NCBI RefSeq assembly: GCF_000303155.1
Contig: NC_018719.1
Location: forward strand, 2,728,001-2,792,000
Source of the DNA: Candidatus Nitrososphaera gargensis Ga9.2
Lineage (GTDB): Archaea > Thermoproteota > Nitrososphaeria > Nitrososphaerales > Nitrososphaeraceae
DNA length: 64,000 nt
Direction: 5' to 3'
The translations under genes were made by a program, and so were the position numbers. Under the pieces are notes generated by a model. It ran no database searches and was not told where the DNA came from. It saw only the letters and a list, made by a program, of their open reading frames with translations. Each line of letters begins with the position of its first letter. The stretch's first letter is position 1. Shown piece by piece: positions 8,847 to 17,365 of the stretch.

Positions 8847-9677
8847 TTACCTATCGCCAAAGATCGAAGTTATCATATCCATCACTTTCTGGTACTCTAC
8901 CTGCCCCCACTGATCGTACGCGTTTGCATAGACTACTTCGGCTGCGCTGCGGCCTGAAAGACCGGCATTGAGCATCTTGGCAAACGCTATCGTTTCACGC
9001 AGCGATGGGCTGTAGTACAGCTCTTCAACTGCCGCTGCTTCGCGCAGGTTCTTGGCCAGCTGGATTGCGTGCTTGACGTCCTTGACCTTTGATTCGTCTA
9101 TTGTCACGTGCCGCCGCACTATCTCAAGCTCGACCTCCTCCGGTGGATATTCAAGCCTCATCCTGACTGGGAACCTGCTCAACAGCTGCGGTGGCAGTTC
9201 TTTTGTGCCTACATGCGACAACGGGTTGATGGTGGCTATCACGAACCAGTCGTCGGTTGCCTTTATGACCTGTCCTTCAGCTTCTTTGAGCACGAGCTGG
9301 CGCCTGTCGTCGAGCGCTTCGTCGAGCCGGAGAAGCACATCTGCTTCTGCAGCATTGAGCTCGTCAAGGTACAATATGGTGCCACTGCGCATCGACTTTA
9401 CCAGCACGCCTTCGACAAAGCTTATCTCTCCCTTGTCTAGGGTCCTAGATCCTACTAGGTGTGACTCCCTTGTGCGGAGCGAAAAATTGACGGAATCGAG
9501 GTCTTTTTTCATTCTAGATGCAAACTTTCTCACAAGAGTAGTCTTGCCTGTGCCCTTGGGGCCGATTATCAGGACAAAGAGGCCTGATTTGTGGGCCTTT
9601 TCAAGTATTTCAAGGGCATTGTTCCAGTCAAGATAGATTATTTCTTCGGGGCTGATTTTTGCTGTCGGCGATTCCAT
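8847..9677 (-). CDS. MoxR-family AAA+ ATPase (NorQ/CbbQ-like)
   Basis: The 276-aa ATPase has Walker A GPKGTGKT (residues 39-46), Walker B LYLDE (102-106), a sensor-1 Asn in IATINP and a candidate arginine finger in LLSRFPVRM. The acidic-rich loop and overall size fit MoxR ATPases. It is followed without a gap by the VWA gene, so the two products probably form one ATP-driven complex. A C-terminal helical lid (LREAAAVEELYYSPSLRE) is also typical. It is not a Lon, Cdc48 or MCM protein: there is one AAA domain and no protease or DNA-binding domain. Confidence 0.92.
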   Translation of the reverse strand: MESPTAKISPEEIIYLDWNNALEILEKAHKSGLFVLIIGPKGTGKTTLVRKFASRMKKDLDSVNFSLRTRESHLVGSRTLDKGEISFVEGVLVKSMRSGTILYLDELNAAEADVLLRLDEALDDRRQLVLKEAEGQVIKATDDWFVIATINPLSHVGTKELPPQLLSRFPVRMRLEYPPEEVELEIVRRHVTIDESKVKDVKHAIQLAKNLREAAAVEELYYSPSLRETIAFAKMLNAGLSGRSAAEVVYANAYDQWGQVEYQKVMDMITSIFGDR

Positions 9678-9972
9678 CTGCTTTTATAGCAAGCTTAACA
9701 GTATTTGAGCGTTAGCTGCTAGCAAACTTGTAAAAGGTGAGCCGGCCTGCATGCCAGCCTTGTCACTAGGACAACTGTTTTTTCTGTTGTGCGCAGACAG
9801 AGGAAAAACGATAAGGACAGTATGATAAATATGCAATATCCTGTAGTCTTCTTTTTAGCTATCTTGTACTGCTTTTCAGATACTTAATTCAGATTTACAA
9901 TTCTAATTTGTCATTTAGATGATTATGCCTGTCCATTTAACTACCTAAGATTCGTACAGACGCAGAACTAAA

Positions 9973-10191
9973 GTGAAAATGTTGGAAAAGATACTTCAAA
10001 AAATGACCAAAGGATACAACGGAGAGAACAAGGACATAACCTTTCAACACCATGAATCAAGCGCCTACATCTGCCAAAATTGCGGTCACCACGAGTCTTA
10101 TCATGTAGATGAGGAGGGCATATGCAGCTGCAGACAATGCTGCCAGATGGGCGGAGAACCTATCGTTTGCGAAAAATTTGTGCCACAGTAA
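9973..10191 (+). CDS. Small Cys-rich zinc-ribbon-like protein, 72 aa
   Basis: The protein has CQNCGHHES near residue 34, then CSCRQCCQ and a final Cys near residue 67, spaced as in zinc ribbons. The start is GTG at 9973 or ATG two codons later. The preceding 295 bases contain no gene; the stretch is A+T rich. No family is recognised. The His-rich FQHHESS segment may add metal ligands, which is inference. Function is unknown. Confidence 0.6.
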   Translation: MKMLEKILQKMTKGYNGENKDITFQHHESSAYICQNCGHHESYHVDEEGICSCRQCCQMGGEPIVCEKFVPQ

Positions 10192-10361
10192 AAAATGCAA
10201 TAGCAATGGCGTTCTCCCTATTGCCGCGCTATGCTGAGTCCCAGACTATTCAAAATGGGTGGCTGGCTGTGCGCCTTCATGTTCCTGAAGTAACCTATAG
10301 AAATGATGGGCAGGATTCAAGCCCGTCAAGCTGGTGCGAAGCCTTTTAGAGCTTCCAGCTT

Positions 10362-10931
10362 TTAGAATTCAAAGTCTCCGCCAAAGTCGCCCCCGCCGCC
10401 AGCATCAAAGCCAGCAGAGTCTGCACTTCCGCTGTCTGCTCCGGCATCAGCCGCGCCTTGCGCATCTGCATTTGCAGCATCTCCAGCCATCGCCGCTTCT
10501 GCAGGGTTCATTGTCATTCCCATAAACGACATCATTGAGGCAAAAATCATTGCACTTATTATTCCTGAGAATAGCATCATAGGCAACCATGCCCTATTGT
10601 CATCCATGAACGACTCCATGCCTCTCCTGTCCCCGTTCCTGTACATGCCCTTGAGCTCTGCAGCTTTCTCTTCCAGTTCCTGCTTCTTTGAAGAAAGGAG
10701 CCTTCTTCCAGTGTCGGTTATACGCGCCTGGACCTTTTTACCAAAAAGACCTTTCTTTTGCTCTGCAACAACCAGCCTCTGGACTGCAAGGTCGTTCAGG
10801 ATCATTTCAACCTCTACCTTATCGATCTTTGTCACTTTTGCAATCTTGCCAGCATCTTCAATGTCCCTCGAAATCGCGTCAAGCACCATAAAATGCCGGG
10901 GGCTTTCAGTTACTTTGATGTTTTCACTCAT
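10362..10931 (-). CDS. Membrane-anchored winged-helix protein with Asp/Gly tail
   Basis: Residues about 10-80 form a winged-helix-like domain (VLDAISRDIEDAGKIAKVTK, ITDTGRRLL). A short Lys/Glu coiled coil follows (81-100), then one hydrophobic helix (about 114-139, Met-rich) and a 50-residue low-complexity tail of Ala, Asp, Gly and Phe ending in FGGDFEF. The order DNA-binding domain, helix, acidic tail suggests a one-component regulator held at the membrane. Whether the tail lies outside the cell is unknown. The Gly/Phe tail resembles tails on small single-pass archaeal and bacterial proteins of unknown role. It is transcribed away from the Cys-rich gene (convergent). Confidence 0.75.
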   Translation of the reverse strand: MSENIKVTESPRHFMVLDAISRDIEDAGKIAKVTKIDKVEVEMILNDLAVQRLVVAEQKKGLFGKKVQARITDTGRRLLSSKKQELEEKAAELKGMYRNGDRRGMESFMDDNRAWLPMMLFSGIISAMIFASMMSFMGMTMNPAEAAMAGDAANADAQGAADAGADSGSADSAGFDAGGGGDFGGDFEF

Positions 10932-11057
10932 AAAATTAGGGCAGCTAGTATCTTATTTAAGAAAGAAGTCCACTTTGTCTTGCATTGTACTACCTCTTGC
11001 AGGGCTAGCAATGCCGGCAACAATAGTTTTTCATGATATAGCAGCACGGCGCCGTCA

Positions 11058-11618
11058 TCATTTTGCAAAAACAAATGATATGGTATCGCCCACTATGCTG
11101 ATGTCTGCCTTTTTGCCAAGGATATCTTGTGAAAGTTCAGAGATGAGGGTCTTCACATAAAGCGACCACTTTGCTCCAAGGCTGTGCTGGATCTTGAAGT
11201 GATATCTTCCGCTACGCACTTCGAGGTTTTGCTGCATCCACGACACTGTTAGCCATGCACGCATAACCTCTACAAAGTCCTCTACGCTGTTACTGTTCTT
11301 CATAAATGCAAGTATATTTCTGAACTTTTGTTTTTCTAGCTTTTGAGCAAGGTTTACTATCTGCTGGTCAGTGAGCTGGCTTAAGACTTCGCTCAAAAAG
11401 GCTTCTGTCATAGGGAGAAGCCCTACTTTTCGCTCGTACCTTTCCCACTGTACATGGTTTGAGAATATCTTTGCGGCATAACTGTTAAGGCTGACGCCTT
11501 CTAGCTCAGCGTCCATCCTGAGCTCATCAATAAGGGATGATGGGAGTCTAAAGGTAACAGTTTCAGTCTTGGCCTTCCTGCCAATGTCAGAATCATCATT
11601 ATTATTATCTCTCGGCAC
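11058..11618 (-). CDS. Ribbon-helix-helix protein with C-terminal sensor-like domain
   Basis: An Asn/Asp-rich leader is followed by TVTFRLPSSLIDELR, a ribbon-helix-helix strand and helix typical of CopG/MetJ-type DNA-binding proteins (about residues 18-60). The remaining 125 residues form a mixed alpha/beta domain with a WSLYVKTLISEL helix and a final beta strand, which may bind a ligand or mediate dimerisation. The target is unknown. The gene stands alone on the minus strand between two other putative regulators. Confidence 0.7.
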   Translation of the reverse strand: MPRDNNNDDSDIGRKAKTETVTFRLPSSLIDELRMDAELEGVSLNSYAAKIFSNHVQWERYERKVGLLPMTEAFLSEVLSQLTDQQIVNLAQKLEKQKFRNILAFMKNSNSVEDFVEVMRAWLTVSWMQQNLEVRSGRYHFKIQHSLGAKWSLYVKTLISELSQDILGKKADISIVGDTISFVFAK

Positions 11619-11731
11619 AATAGATCAGGTTCCGTTACCTTTTGATTGGATTAAAAGCTTCTCTTTGGGCTGACTTGCAGCTCAAGACCGCATTATTAGG
11701 TGGAGGCCGAGCAAGCAGCAGATGACAGCTC

Positions 11732-11878
11732 TCACCATTTCCTTGAGTCGCCTTCAAGCAGCCCAGAGCCGTGGTGAATCCTGTCAATGTGCTTTGAAAG
11801 CTCTTCGTTGTCTTTGAACTTGGATGCACAGTAGGGACATGATGCGCCGCGGCTGTTATTATTACTATTGTTGACCAT
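11732..11878 (-). CDS. Small C2H2 zinc-finger protein, 48 aa
   Basis: The peptide has one classical C2H2 finger: CPYCASKF, then eleven residues, then HIDRIHH. The start MVNNSNNN at 11878 is preferred because a TATA-like AAATAC lies about 28 bases upstream on the minus strand, giving a nearly leaderless mRNA; a longer frame to 12004 would overlap the divergent TerC gene. Single-finger proteins of this kind are common in Thaumarchaeota and Sulfolobus and may bind nucleic acid. The partner is unknown. Confidence 0.75.
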   Translation of the reverse strand: MVNNSNNNSRGASCPYCASKFKDNEELSKHIDRIHHGSGLLEGDSRKW

Positions 11879-11990
11879 ATCTACTAACGTATAATATTGT
11901 TCTGAGTATTTAGCAAAAGCGTTTACCTTGCAAGACAAAGTATACATCCTAGTCAAATACTTGCTTGAGCAGGCTGCCTTGTAATCAGAA

Positions 11991-13055
11991 TTGGAATTCG
12001 GCATTATATCGGAAGGCTACATTCTCTGGATAGTCTTTGGGCTGTTTGTCGGCATTGCTATGGCAATAGACCTCGGCGCTATAGGTGCATTGAGAAAGAT
12101 GCTGCGCGCCAAGGCAAGTTCTCAGCCCGCAAGCGATAACAACCAGAGTGGCAAAGACAAGAAAAAGAGCACATTCAAACAAGCACTGGCATGGACTATT
12201 GTATGGATATCGCTTGCCATAATTTTTGCAGTGATTATTTATTCGACGTCAGGATATGGCAGCTTTCTTGAATTTGTAACTGGATACACGCTTGAAAAGT
12301 CCCTCAGCGTTGACAACATGTTTGTGTTTATCATCATTTTCTCTTCCCTTGGAATCCCCCACCAATTCCAGCACAAGGTACTTTCTGTTGGGATCATTAG
12401 CGCAATAGCCATGAGGATTCCCCTGATAATTGCTGGGGCAGCACTCCTTGAAAGCTTTCACTGGATGATGTATGTCTTTGGTGCGTTTCTGTTTGTTACG
12501 GCGATACGGATGGCGCTCCAGAGAAAAGAAAGGGAAAAGATCGACATCGAAAAGAACATTGCAGTAAGGCTGTTGAGGAGGTTCGTTCCGCTGACGCCCC
12601 AGCTGCATGAAAATAAATTTCTGATCCGGCTGGCAAACGGTGCTCTCTATGCCACCCCGATGCTCGTAGCTCTTGTAATAGTAGAAATGACTGATCTTGT
12701 ATTTGCCATAGACTCGATACCTGCAGTTCTGGCTATTACTACCGATCCGTTCATAGTGATCACATCGAACATCTTTGCGATACTTGGGCTCCGCAGCCTC
12801 TATTTCCTGCTCGCCGGGATGATGGAAAAGTTCTACTACCTGAAGCCGGCCCTTGTCGCTTTGCTTATCTTCATAGGGGCAAAGATGCTGATGTCCGACT
12901 TGTACAAGATACCGATCGAGGTTTCATTGGGCGTAATTTTTGCAATACTTGGAATCGCATTAGGGCTGTCAGCTATAAAGACAAAAACAGAGAATGAGAG
13001 GCATGCAACAACTCTTCGCAAGGATTCTGATCATAGAGAGTCGAGCAAAAGATGA
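11991..13055 (+). CDS. TerC/Alx-family integral membrane protein
   Basis: The 354-aa protein has eight or nine hydrophobic helices and the TerC signatures: EKSLSVDNMFVF in the first half and EMTDLVFAIDSIPAVLAIT in the second, with conserved acidic residues inside membrane helices. TerC/Alx proteins act in manganese homeostasis or metal loading of exported proteins. The start is TTG at 11991; the first helix begins soon after. A charged, Gln/Ser-rich loop (about residues 40-62) separates helices 1 and 2, and the C-terminus is a hydrophilic tail. The gene diverges from the zinc-finger gene. Confidence 0.92.
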   Translation: MEFGIISEGYILWIVFGLFVGIAMAIDLGAIGALRKMLRAKASSQPASDNNQSGKDKKKSTFKQALAWTIVWISLAIIFAVIIYSTSGYGSFLEFVTGYTLEKSLSVDNMFVFIIIFSSLGIPHQFQHKVLSVGIISAIAMRIPLIIAGAALLESFHWMMYVFGAFLFVTAIRMALQRKEREKIDIEKNIAVRLLRRFVPLTPQLHENKFLIRLANGALYATPMLVALVIVEMTDLVFAIDSIPAVLAITTDPFIVITSNIFAILGLRSLYFLLAGMMEKFYYLKPALVALLIFIGAKMLMSDLYKIPIEVSLGVIFAILGIALGLSAIKTKTENERHATTLRKDSDHRESSKR

Positions 13056-13169
13056 TCTCCACATTGGTATTTGGAGCCGGCTACTTCCAAGGGCTCATAA
13101 AGCTGGTTGCAAGTTTCGATTTAAGAAAAGCTGGCATATAGAAACACTTGATAATGATGCAAGAGCGCG

Positions 13170-13567
13170 ATGATTCCACCAACAAAGATCAGCAAAAGAG
13201 TTTTTTGTTCACTCTGCTACTTTTCTCCCATTGAAGAGCTGGCGTTACATGATTCCATTCCAGTCAATGACATCGAAGGTGATAAAGCAGGCAAAGCAAA
13301 GTGAGGGATGATCAATTATGCCGTCAAGGCCGATTTTCCAAAGAAGCACTTTTGGACGCTTTTCATCTGGAAAGATCGGGATTCGATGAGACGCTTTGTT
13401 ATGGCAAAGCCGCATGCAACTGCAATGAAAAAGTTTGAAGAGTGGCAGGCGACGGTTCTGCTTTTGTAGAATGGACAAGCCCAAGTAATTCAATAGACTG
13501 GGCAGAAGCTATAAAAAGGCTTGAGAAGCCCAGCTTTTACTACAAAAAGAAGCAAACCTTTGGATAG
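13170..13567 (+). pseudogene. Decayed DUF3291-like (monooxygenase-fold) gene
   Basis: Three overlapping frames together encode one recognisable protein. The first (ATG at 13170) runs to a T6 run at 13201-13206; after a one-base shift the frame reads PLKSWRYMIPFQSM; after a second shift near 13306 it reads HFWTLFIWKDRDSMRRFVMA; after a third near 13450 it reads AFVEWTSPSNS and ends YYKKKQTFG with TAG at 13565. The pattern (strand with W..L.W, then H.TAM.KF, then a terminal EA..RLE) resembles small ferredoxin-like-fold proteins of the DUF3291 type. At least three frameshifts mean it is broken, or that the sequence contains indel errors. The family call is moderate. Confidence 0.6.
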
Positions 13568-13599
13568 ACTTACTCTATATCAGTCGCGATTTACTTGAG

Positions 13600-13674
13600 T
13601 GCGAAGTGCGGGATTTGAACCCGCGATCCCGAGCTTGGGAAGCTCGTACCTTAACCAGGCTGGGCTAACTTCGC
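13600..13674 (-). tRNA. tRNA-Gly (CCC)
   Basis: On the minus strand a full cloverleaf can be drawn. The acceptor stem GCGAAGT pairs with ACTTCGC, with discriminator A. The anticodon stem CGAGC/GCTCG encloses the loop TTCCCAA, giving anticodon CCC, and the T arm carries GGTTCAAATCC. No intron is visible and CCA is not encoded. Confidence 0.95.
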
Positions 13675-13713
13675 ACAACTAAAAATCGCAAGAGATGAAG
13701 ATAAAAGCCTTTG

Positions 13714-14271
13714 TTATTTCAGAATAAAGCTCTTGCCTGACCTGAACGCGATTGTTCGTGCCGACGACCTGTCCCGAGCTCCTCGCTTGTTCGCATCGGC
13801 ATTTTGTGATGTGCCGTGCTCGTCCACAATCTCGATGTTTACGTGGTCGCGGAATTTCATTTTCAGCATGCGGGCTATGTTCCTTGCCATCGTGATGTTG
13901 CCATCGCCTATTTTTACGACCTTCTTGTGCGATTCTATGCCGCCAAGCATCGCTGACACCTGATCGATTGCGTCCTGCGGCGAGGACTCGACTGTGCTTG
14001 CAATTTCTTGGTGGAGATACATTGCAGATATCCCTATCCTGCTTCCTGGGTCTATGCCTATGACAAGCTGGTCGTCTGCTGCCTGGTCGCCGATGATGCT
14101 CCGCAGGATCTTTGCTTTTGCTATTGCAGGATATTTTTCAAGCTCGGTGTCAAGCATCATCACTACGCCCTTCCTATTGACGATGCCAGCCTCGTCTCTA
14201 GTCGTAATGATGACCTTGGCTTTTGACACAGCGGCTTCTTCTGGCGACAACGAGTCGAATTGCAGCTCCAT
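13714..14271 (-). CDS. RuvC/YqgF-like RNase H-fold protein
   Basis: The 185-aa protein has VIGIDPGSRIGIS in the middle, the first strand and catalytic Asp of RuvC/YqgF-type RNase H folds, and IEIVDEHGTSQN later, which supplies a second acidic residue. A basic C-terminus (NKRGARDRSSAR) may bind nucleic acid. The N-terminal 70 residues (EEAAVSKAKVIITTRDE) form a separate small domain. It may be a nuclease or an inactive relative. It is not the archaeal Hjc resolvase, which has a different fold. It is probably transcribed after the coiled-coil, NAC and PUA genes, though a 141-base gap separates them. Confidence 0.72.
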   Translation of the reverse strand: MELQFDSLSPEEAAVSKAKVIITTRDEAGIVNRKGVVMMLDTELEKYPAIAKAKILRSIIGDQAADDQLVIGIDPGSRIGISAMYLHQEIASTVESSPQDAIDQVSAMLGGIESHKKVVKIGDGNITMARNIARMLKMKFRDHVNIEIVDEHGTSQNADANKRGARDRSSARTIAFRSGKSFILK

Positions 14272-14412
14272 CAGCTTTAATGCGCAAATGATATTATAGT
14301 ATGACCGGCCGTGGACGGTTGCTACTGCAATATTGCGGTGTAAAAGCTCCTCTGTCAGGGGCGTTTCTTCAACAATAAAGTGTGGACAAAAATCGCTTTT
14401 AAAGCTTGTGGA

Positions 14413-14850
14413 TTAGGCTGCAGGCTTGCCGTCTGAGGTAAGCTTCTTTGCCTTGGCCGGTTGCGCCGCCTTTACCGGCGTTGTGTCGCCAAGGACCGTC
14501 CTGACGATGCTGTCGACCGCCTCGTCAAACGAGGAATTGATGTTCTTTTTCAGGTTGGCAACATTTGCCCTTCCCATTTCTCCTATCTTTTCCGACTCGG
14601 CCTCGGCCTCTGCTCTGGCGCTGTCTACTATTTGCTTGGCCTCTTCATTTGCCATGGCAATTACCTGCTGCTTTAGCTTCTCCACCTCTTCGTTAGAGTG
14701 GGCCATTATGCGCTTCTTCATCTCTTCAACGCGGCTATACAGCCCGTCAATGTCGCCTTCAAGCTCCGATAAAGCACTTACAATAGCTTCAACTGCAGAG
14801 TGCGAGGTTGGTGGAGGAACTTGAGCGTGTGCGGTTTTTTCCTTTGCCAA
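14413..14850 (-). CDS. Coiled-coil protein resembling A-ATPase peripheral-stalk subunit
   Basis: Residues about 20-105 form a long heptad-like helix with repeated Ala/Glu pairs (EEAKQIVDSARAEAEAESE), as in the H/E stalk subunits of archaeal ATP synthases and in many structural coiled coils. An alkaline, Ala/Pro/Lys-rich tail follows (KAAQPAKAKKL). No ATPase genes are adjacent, so the subunit assignment is only a possibility. It lies 40 bases after the NAC gene in the same operon. Confidence 0.55.
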   Translation of the reverse strand: MAKEKTAHAQVPPPTSHSAVEAIVSALSELEGDIDGLYSRVEEMKKRIMAHSNEEVEKLKQQVIAMANEEAKQIVDSARAEAEAESEKIGEMGRANVANLKKNINSSFDEAVDSIVRTVLGDTTPVKAAQPAKAKKLTSDGKPAA

Positions 14851-14890
14851 GCCATTGAAATGAAAAGTAGAGGGATATTAAAACTAAGTG

Positions 14891-15235
14891 CTACGTTGTA
14901 AGGCTGAGAATGGCTTGGGCCATGTCGCCCTTGCTCTCCGTCAGGGCCTGTATCGCCTTTTCTCTTGATACGCTGGCCTGCTGCATGACAAGGATGACAT
15001 CCTCTTCTTTGAACGACGGGACCTCCCGCTGCTTTTCTTCAATATCGCTTGCAACGACCTGGAAGATAGTGCTGTCCTTGCCCTTCATTTCAATAACCTG
15101 CGGCTTGATCAGGTAGAGCTCCTTCTTGTCGGTTTTGATTATCACTTCCTCGACGTTGTCCAGCGTCGACATGTCCAGACCCATCTTGTCCAGCATGCGC
15201 CTCATTTCGCGGTTGCCGCCACGCATCATATGCAA
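14891..15235 (-). CDS. nac: Nascent polypeptide-associated complex protein (archaeal NAC)
   Basis: The 114-aa protein has a basic Met/Arg N-terminus (RGGNREMRRMLDKMG) for ribosome contact, a NAC beta-barrel (EEVIIKTDKKELYLIKPQV) and a C-terminal UBA-like helix bundle (EEDVILVMQQASVSREKA). Archaeal NAC is a homodimer that binds nascent chains at the ribosomal exit. Length and domain order are standard. It is 4 bases downstream of the PUA gene, so the two are translationally close. Confidence 0.95.
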   Translation of the reverse strand: MHMMRGGNREMRRMLDKMGLDMSTLDNVEEVIIKTDKKELYLIKPQVIEMKGKDSTIFQVVASDIEEKQREVPSFKEEDVILVMQQASVSREKAIQALTESKGDMAQAILSLTT

Positions 15236-15239
15236 TCGG

Positions 15240-15725
15240 TTACTCCATTCTACCTTTTAATCCTTCTCGAATCTTGACTGCCACTCCCCTGCTGTACCAC
15301 TTCATTAGGTCGGACGGCAGGATGGCGACTCCCACCGCTATCACCCTGCTGCGGTCATCAACTACTGCCACGTCAGAGCCTACCTGCACGTTCGAGCCGC
15401 ACCACTCTACGTGCCTGCAGAAAAGTGACCGGCCTCCACTTACAAATGGCACGGCTTCTTGCACAGGCGCAACGCAGCTCTCCCGGAACTGCCTCCTGCT
15501 GTTGTCAAAAAAGTGCTGGGCGCCGGCTATTGTCAGTGCAATGCCGCCGTCCGTGCGGAGCGTGCCGGCAAGCCTGCCGCCTATGCTAAAATTCTTTATG
15601 CGACCAGTGCGCTTTGAAAACTCGAACGACACATCTGCCGGCAGTGCTTCGGAAACTCCTACGCCAAACAGCGCGTCAATATGCCTGCACACCTTCTCCC
15701 TAGCGTCAATAGGCAGTGGATTCAA
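15240..15725 (-). CDS. PUA-domain RNA-binding protein
   Basis: The C-terminal 75 residues are a PUA domain: a conserved Gly-rich start, then VAVVDDRSRVIAVGVAIL and a terminal GVAVKIREG. The N-terminal part (RIKNFSIGG and a His at the domain junction) resembles pre-PUA domains found next to tRNA-modifying enzymes. The protein probably binds structured RNA. The start is unclear. TTG at 15725 follows TATA-like ATATAAAAC by about 25 bases and is preferred; ATG at 15803 in the same frame would add 26 residues but overlaps apparent promoter sequence. It heads an operon with NAC. Confidence 0.8.
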   Translation of the reverse strand: MNPLPIDAREKVCRHIDALFGVGVSEALPADVSFEFSKRTGRIKNFSIGGRLAGTLRTDGGIALTIAGAQHFFDNSRRQFRESCVAPVQEAVPFVSGGRSLFCRHVEWCGSNVQVGSDVAVVDDRSRVIAVGVAILPSDLMKWYSRGVAVKIREGLKGRME

Positions 15726-15832
15726 GTAGAAAGTTGCTGTTTTATATGCCACATAAATATAATGGCAGTTGCAGCCAACAACTATATAGTCAAGGCTAGG
15801 CATATATAGAACAGCTGGAAAACCCATCTTGA

Positions 15833-16915
15833 ATGGAAAACAACAATAGCGAAGGCAACAGCAACGGCGAAAATCTGTTGCAGGGCGAAGAGACAAGAAA
15901 ATTGCAATACACCGGCGGCTCTTCTTACATTGTGTCTTTACCAAAGAAATGGATTCAGGACCTTGGCCTCAAGCAGGGGGACCATGTCGTCATTTTAAGG
16001 CAGGGCAACTCTGTTCTGCAGATAGCGCCGGCTTCAAAGAGGATGGCAAAGGAGCAAAAGGAGGCCACAATTGAGGTAGGCAAGGATAACAACCCATATT
16101 TTATCGCACGCAAGCTGATCGCGCTGTATTTTCTAGGCTTTAACGTAATCACGATCGTGCCAAAAGAAGACAGGTTGCTTGTGGAGCAGAGAGAGGTTAT
16201 CAAGAGCATTGTCCGGCGTGTCCTCATGGGTACCGAGATAATCGCAGACTCGGCCACCGGCATTACGCTTCAAGTGCTGATAAACCTACTCGATCTGTCT
16301 GTGGACGCCGCGTTCAAGCGCATGCTGCTTATTGCAAAGTCGATGTACCGCGACACGCTCCTTGCACTCAAGGAAAACAATGTAGAGCTTGCAGAGGAAG
16401 TGGTCAAGTCCGACGACGAAGTTGACAGGTTCAGCTTTTACATCGTAAGGCAGTTAAAGATAGCGATCAAGAACGAGCACCTGCTTAAGGAGATAGGGCT
16501 TGAAGAGCCGCGCAATTGCCTTGGCTACAGGCTGATAGCCAAGTCAGTCGAGCGCGTAGCGGACCACGCAGTCATTATTGCCAAGGACATCATGGAGAAC
16601 CCGCATCCGCTCAACAAGGACATTGTGGAAAAGATAGCTGGCATGAGCTATTTTGCACTGGAAGTGCTAGACGACGCCTGCCTGTCGATGTTCAAGCGCG
16701 ACTATGAAGCGGCTGACAGGGCGATTGAAAAGGCGCGCAAGATAGACGAGGTGGAAAAGATCATACTGAAGGCGGTGTCCGAGCCCCGCGACGTCAGCGA
16801 GCTTTACAGGATCAAGCTGATAACAGAGAATATCCGCAGGGTGGCCGAGTACGCAAGCGACATCGCAGAGATTGTGCTCAACATGACAGTGCAGCAGACG
16901 CTGAGAAAAGGCTAA
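15833..16915 (+). CDS. AbrB-PhoU phosphate-type regulator
   Basis: An Asn-rich leader precedes an AbrB-like swapped-hairpin domain (SSYIVSLPKKWIQDLGLKQG, about residues 28-65), then two PhoU three-helix repeats with the metal-contacting patterns ERVADHAVIIAKD and RRVAEYASDIAEI. Archaeal proteins of this layout are thought to combine DNA binding with PhoU-type sensing of phosphate status; here no Pst transporter is adjacent. It leads an operon with aMBF1, HflX and aTrm56. It diverges from the PUA gene. Confidence 0.9.
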   Translation: MENNNSEGNSNGENLLQGEETRKLQYTGGSSYIVSLPKKWIQDLGLKQGDHVVILRQGNSVLQIAPASKRMAKEQKEATIEVGKDNNPYFIARKLIALYFLGFNVITIVPKEDRLLVEQREVIKSIVRRVLMGTEIIADSATGITLQVLINLLDLSVDAAFKRMLLIAKSMYRDTLLALKENNVELAEEVVKSDDEVDRFSFYIVRQLKIAIKNEHLLKEIGLEEPRNCLGYRLIAKSVERVADHAVIIAKDIMENPHPLNKDIVEKIAGMSYFALEVLDDACLSMFKRDYEAADRAIEKARKIDEVEKIILKAVSEPRDVSELYRIKLITENIRRVAEYASDIAEIVLNMTVQQTLRKG

Positions 16916-16942
16916 ATCGGCCACGCGTGATTGTGAATCCCA

Positions 16943-17365
16943 ATGTCGTATTGCGAGCTTTGTGGACGCCAAACCATGGAGAAGAAAATGGTAATAGTTG
17001 ACGGCACTGTGTTCAACGTTTGCATTGCGTGCTCAAAGCACGGCAAGCCATACGCGCCTGCTCAGGTGGCAGCGGCCAAGAAGAAAAAGCCGATGGCTGT
17101 TATAAGGCAGCAGAAAAAGATTGGGCTTGCGGACGCGACAGTACTCACCCCGGATTTTGCAAGGCTTATCAGGGAAGCCCGGATGAAGATGGGCCTCACA
17201 CATGAGCAGCTAGGTATGAAGATGAACGAAAAGGCGCAGCTGCTGAGAAAGTTCGAGACAGGTGCGCTCAAGCCGGACGAGCTATTTGCAAAAAAGCTGG
17301 AGCGCTACCTTGGGATCAAGCTGTATGTTAGCGCAGAGGGCAGCGGCGATGATAATGAGGAGTAG
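16943..17365 (+). CDS. Archaeal multiprotein bridging factor 1 (aMBF1)
   Basis: A four-cysteine zinc ribbon (C4, C7, C27, C30) is followed by a basic Lys-rich linker and a Cro/XRE-type helix-turn-helix (REARMKMGLTHEQLGMKM). This order defines archaeal MBF1, a ribosome- and transcription-associated protein. The 140-aa length is normal. HflX begins at the next base after its stop, so the genes are co-translated. Confidence 0.94.
   Translation: MSYCELCGRQTMEKKMVIVDGTVFNVCIACSKHGKPYAPAQVAAAKKKKPMAVIRQQKKIGLADATVLTPDFARLIREARMKMGLTHEQLGMKMNEKAQLLRKFETGALKPDELFAKKLERYLGIKLYVSAEGSGDDNEE

Noticed and set aside
14413-14850. Firm assignment as ATP synthase stalk subunit
   Set aside because: Only the Ala/Glu coiled-coil pattern supports it and no ATP synthase gene is adjacent.
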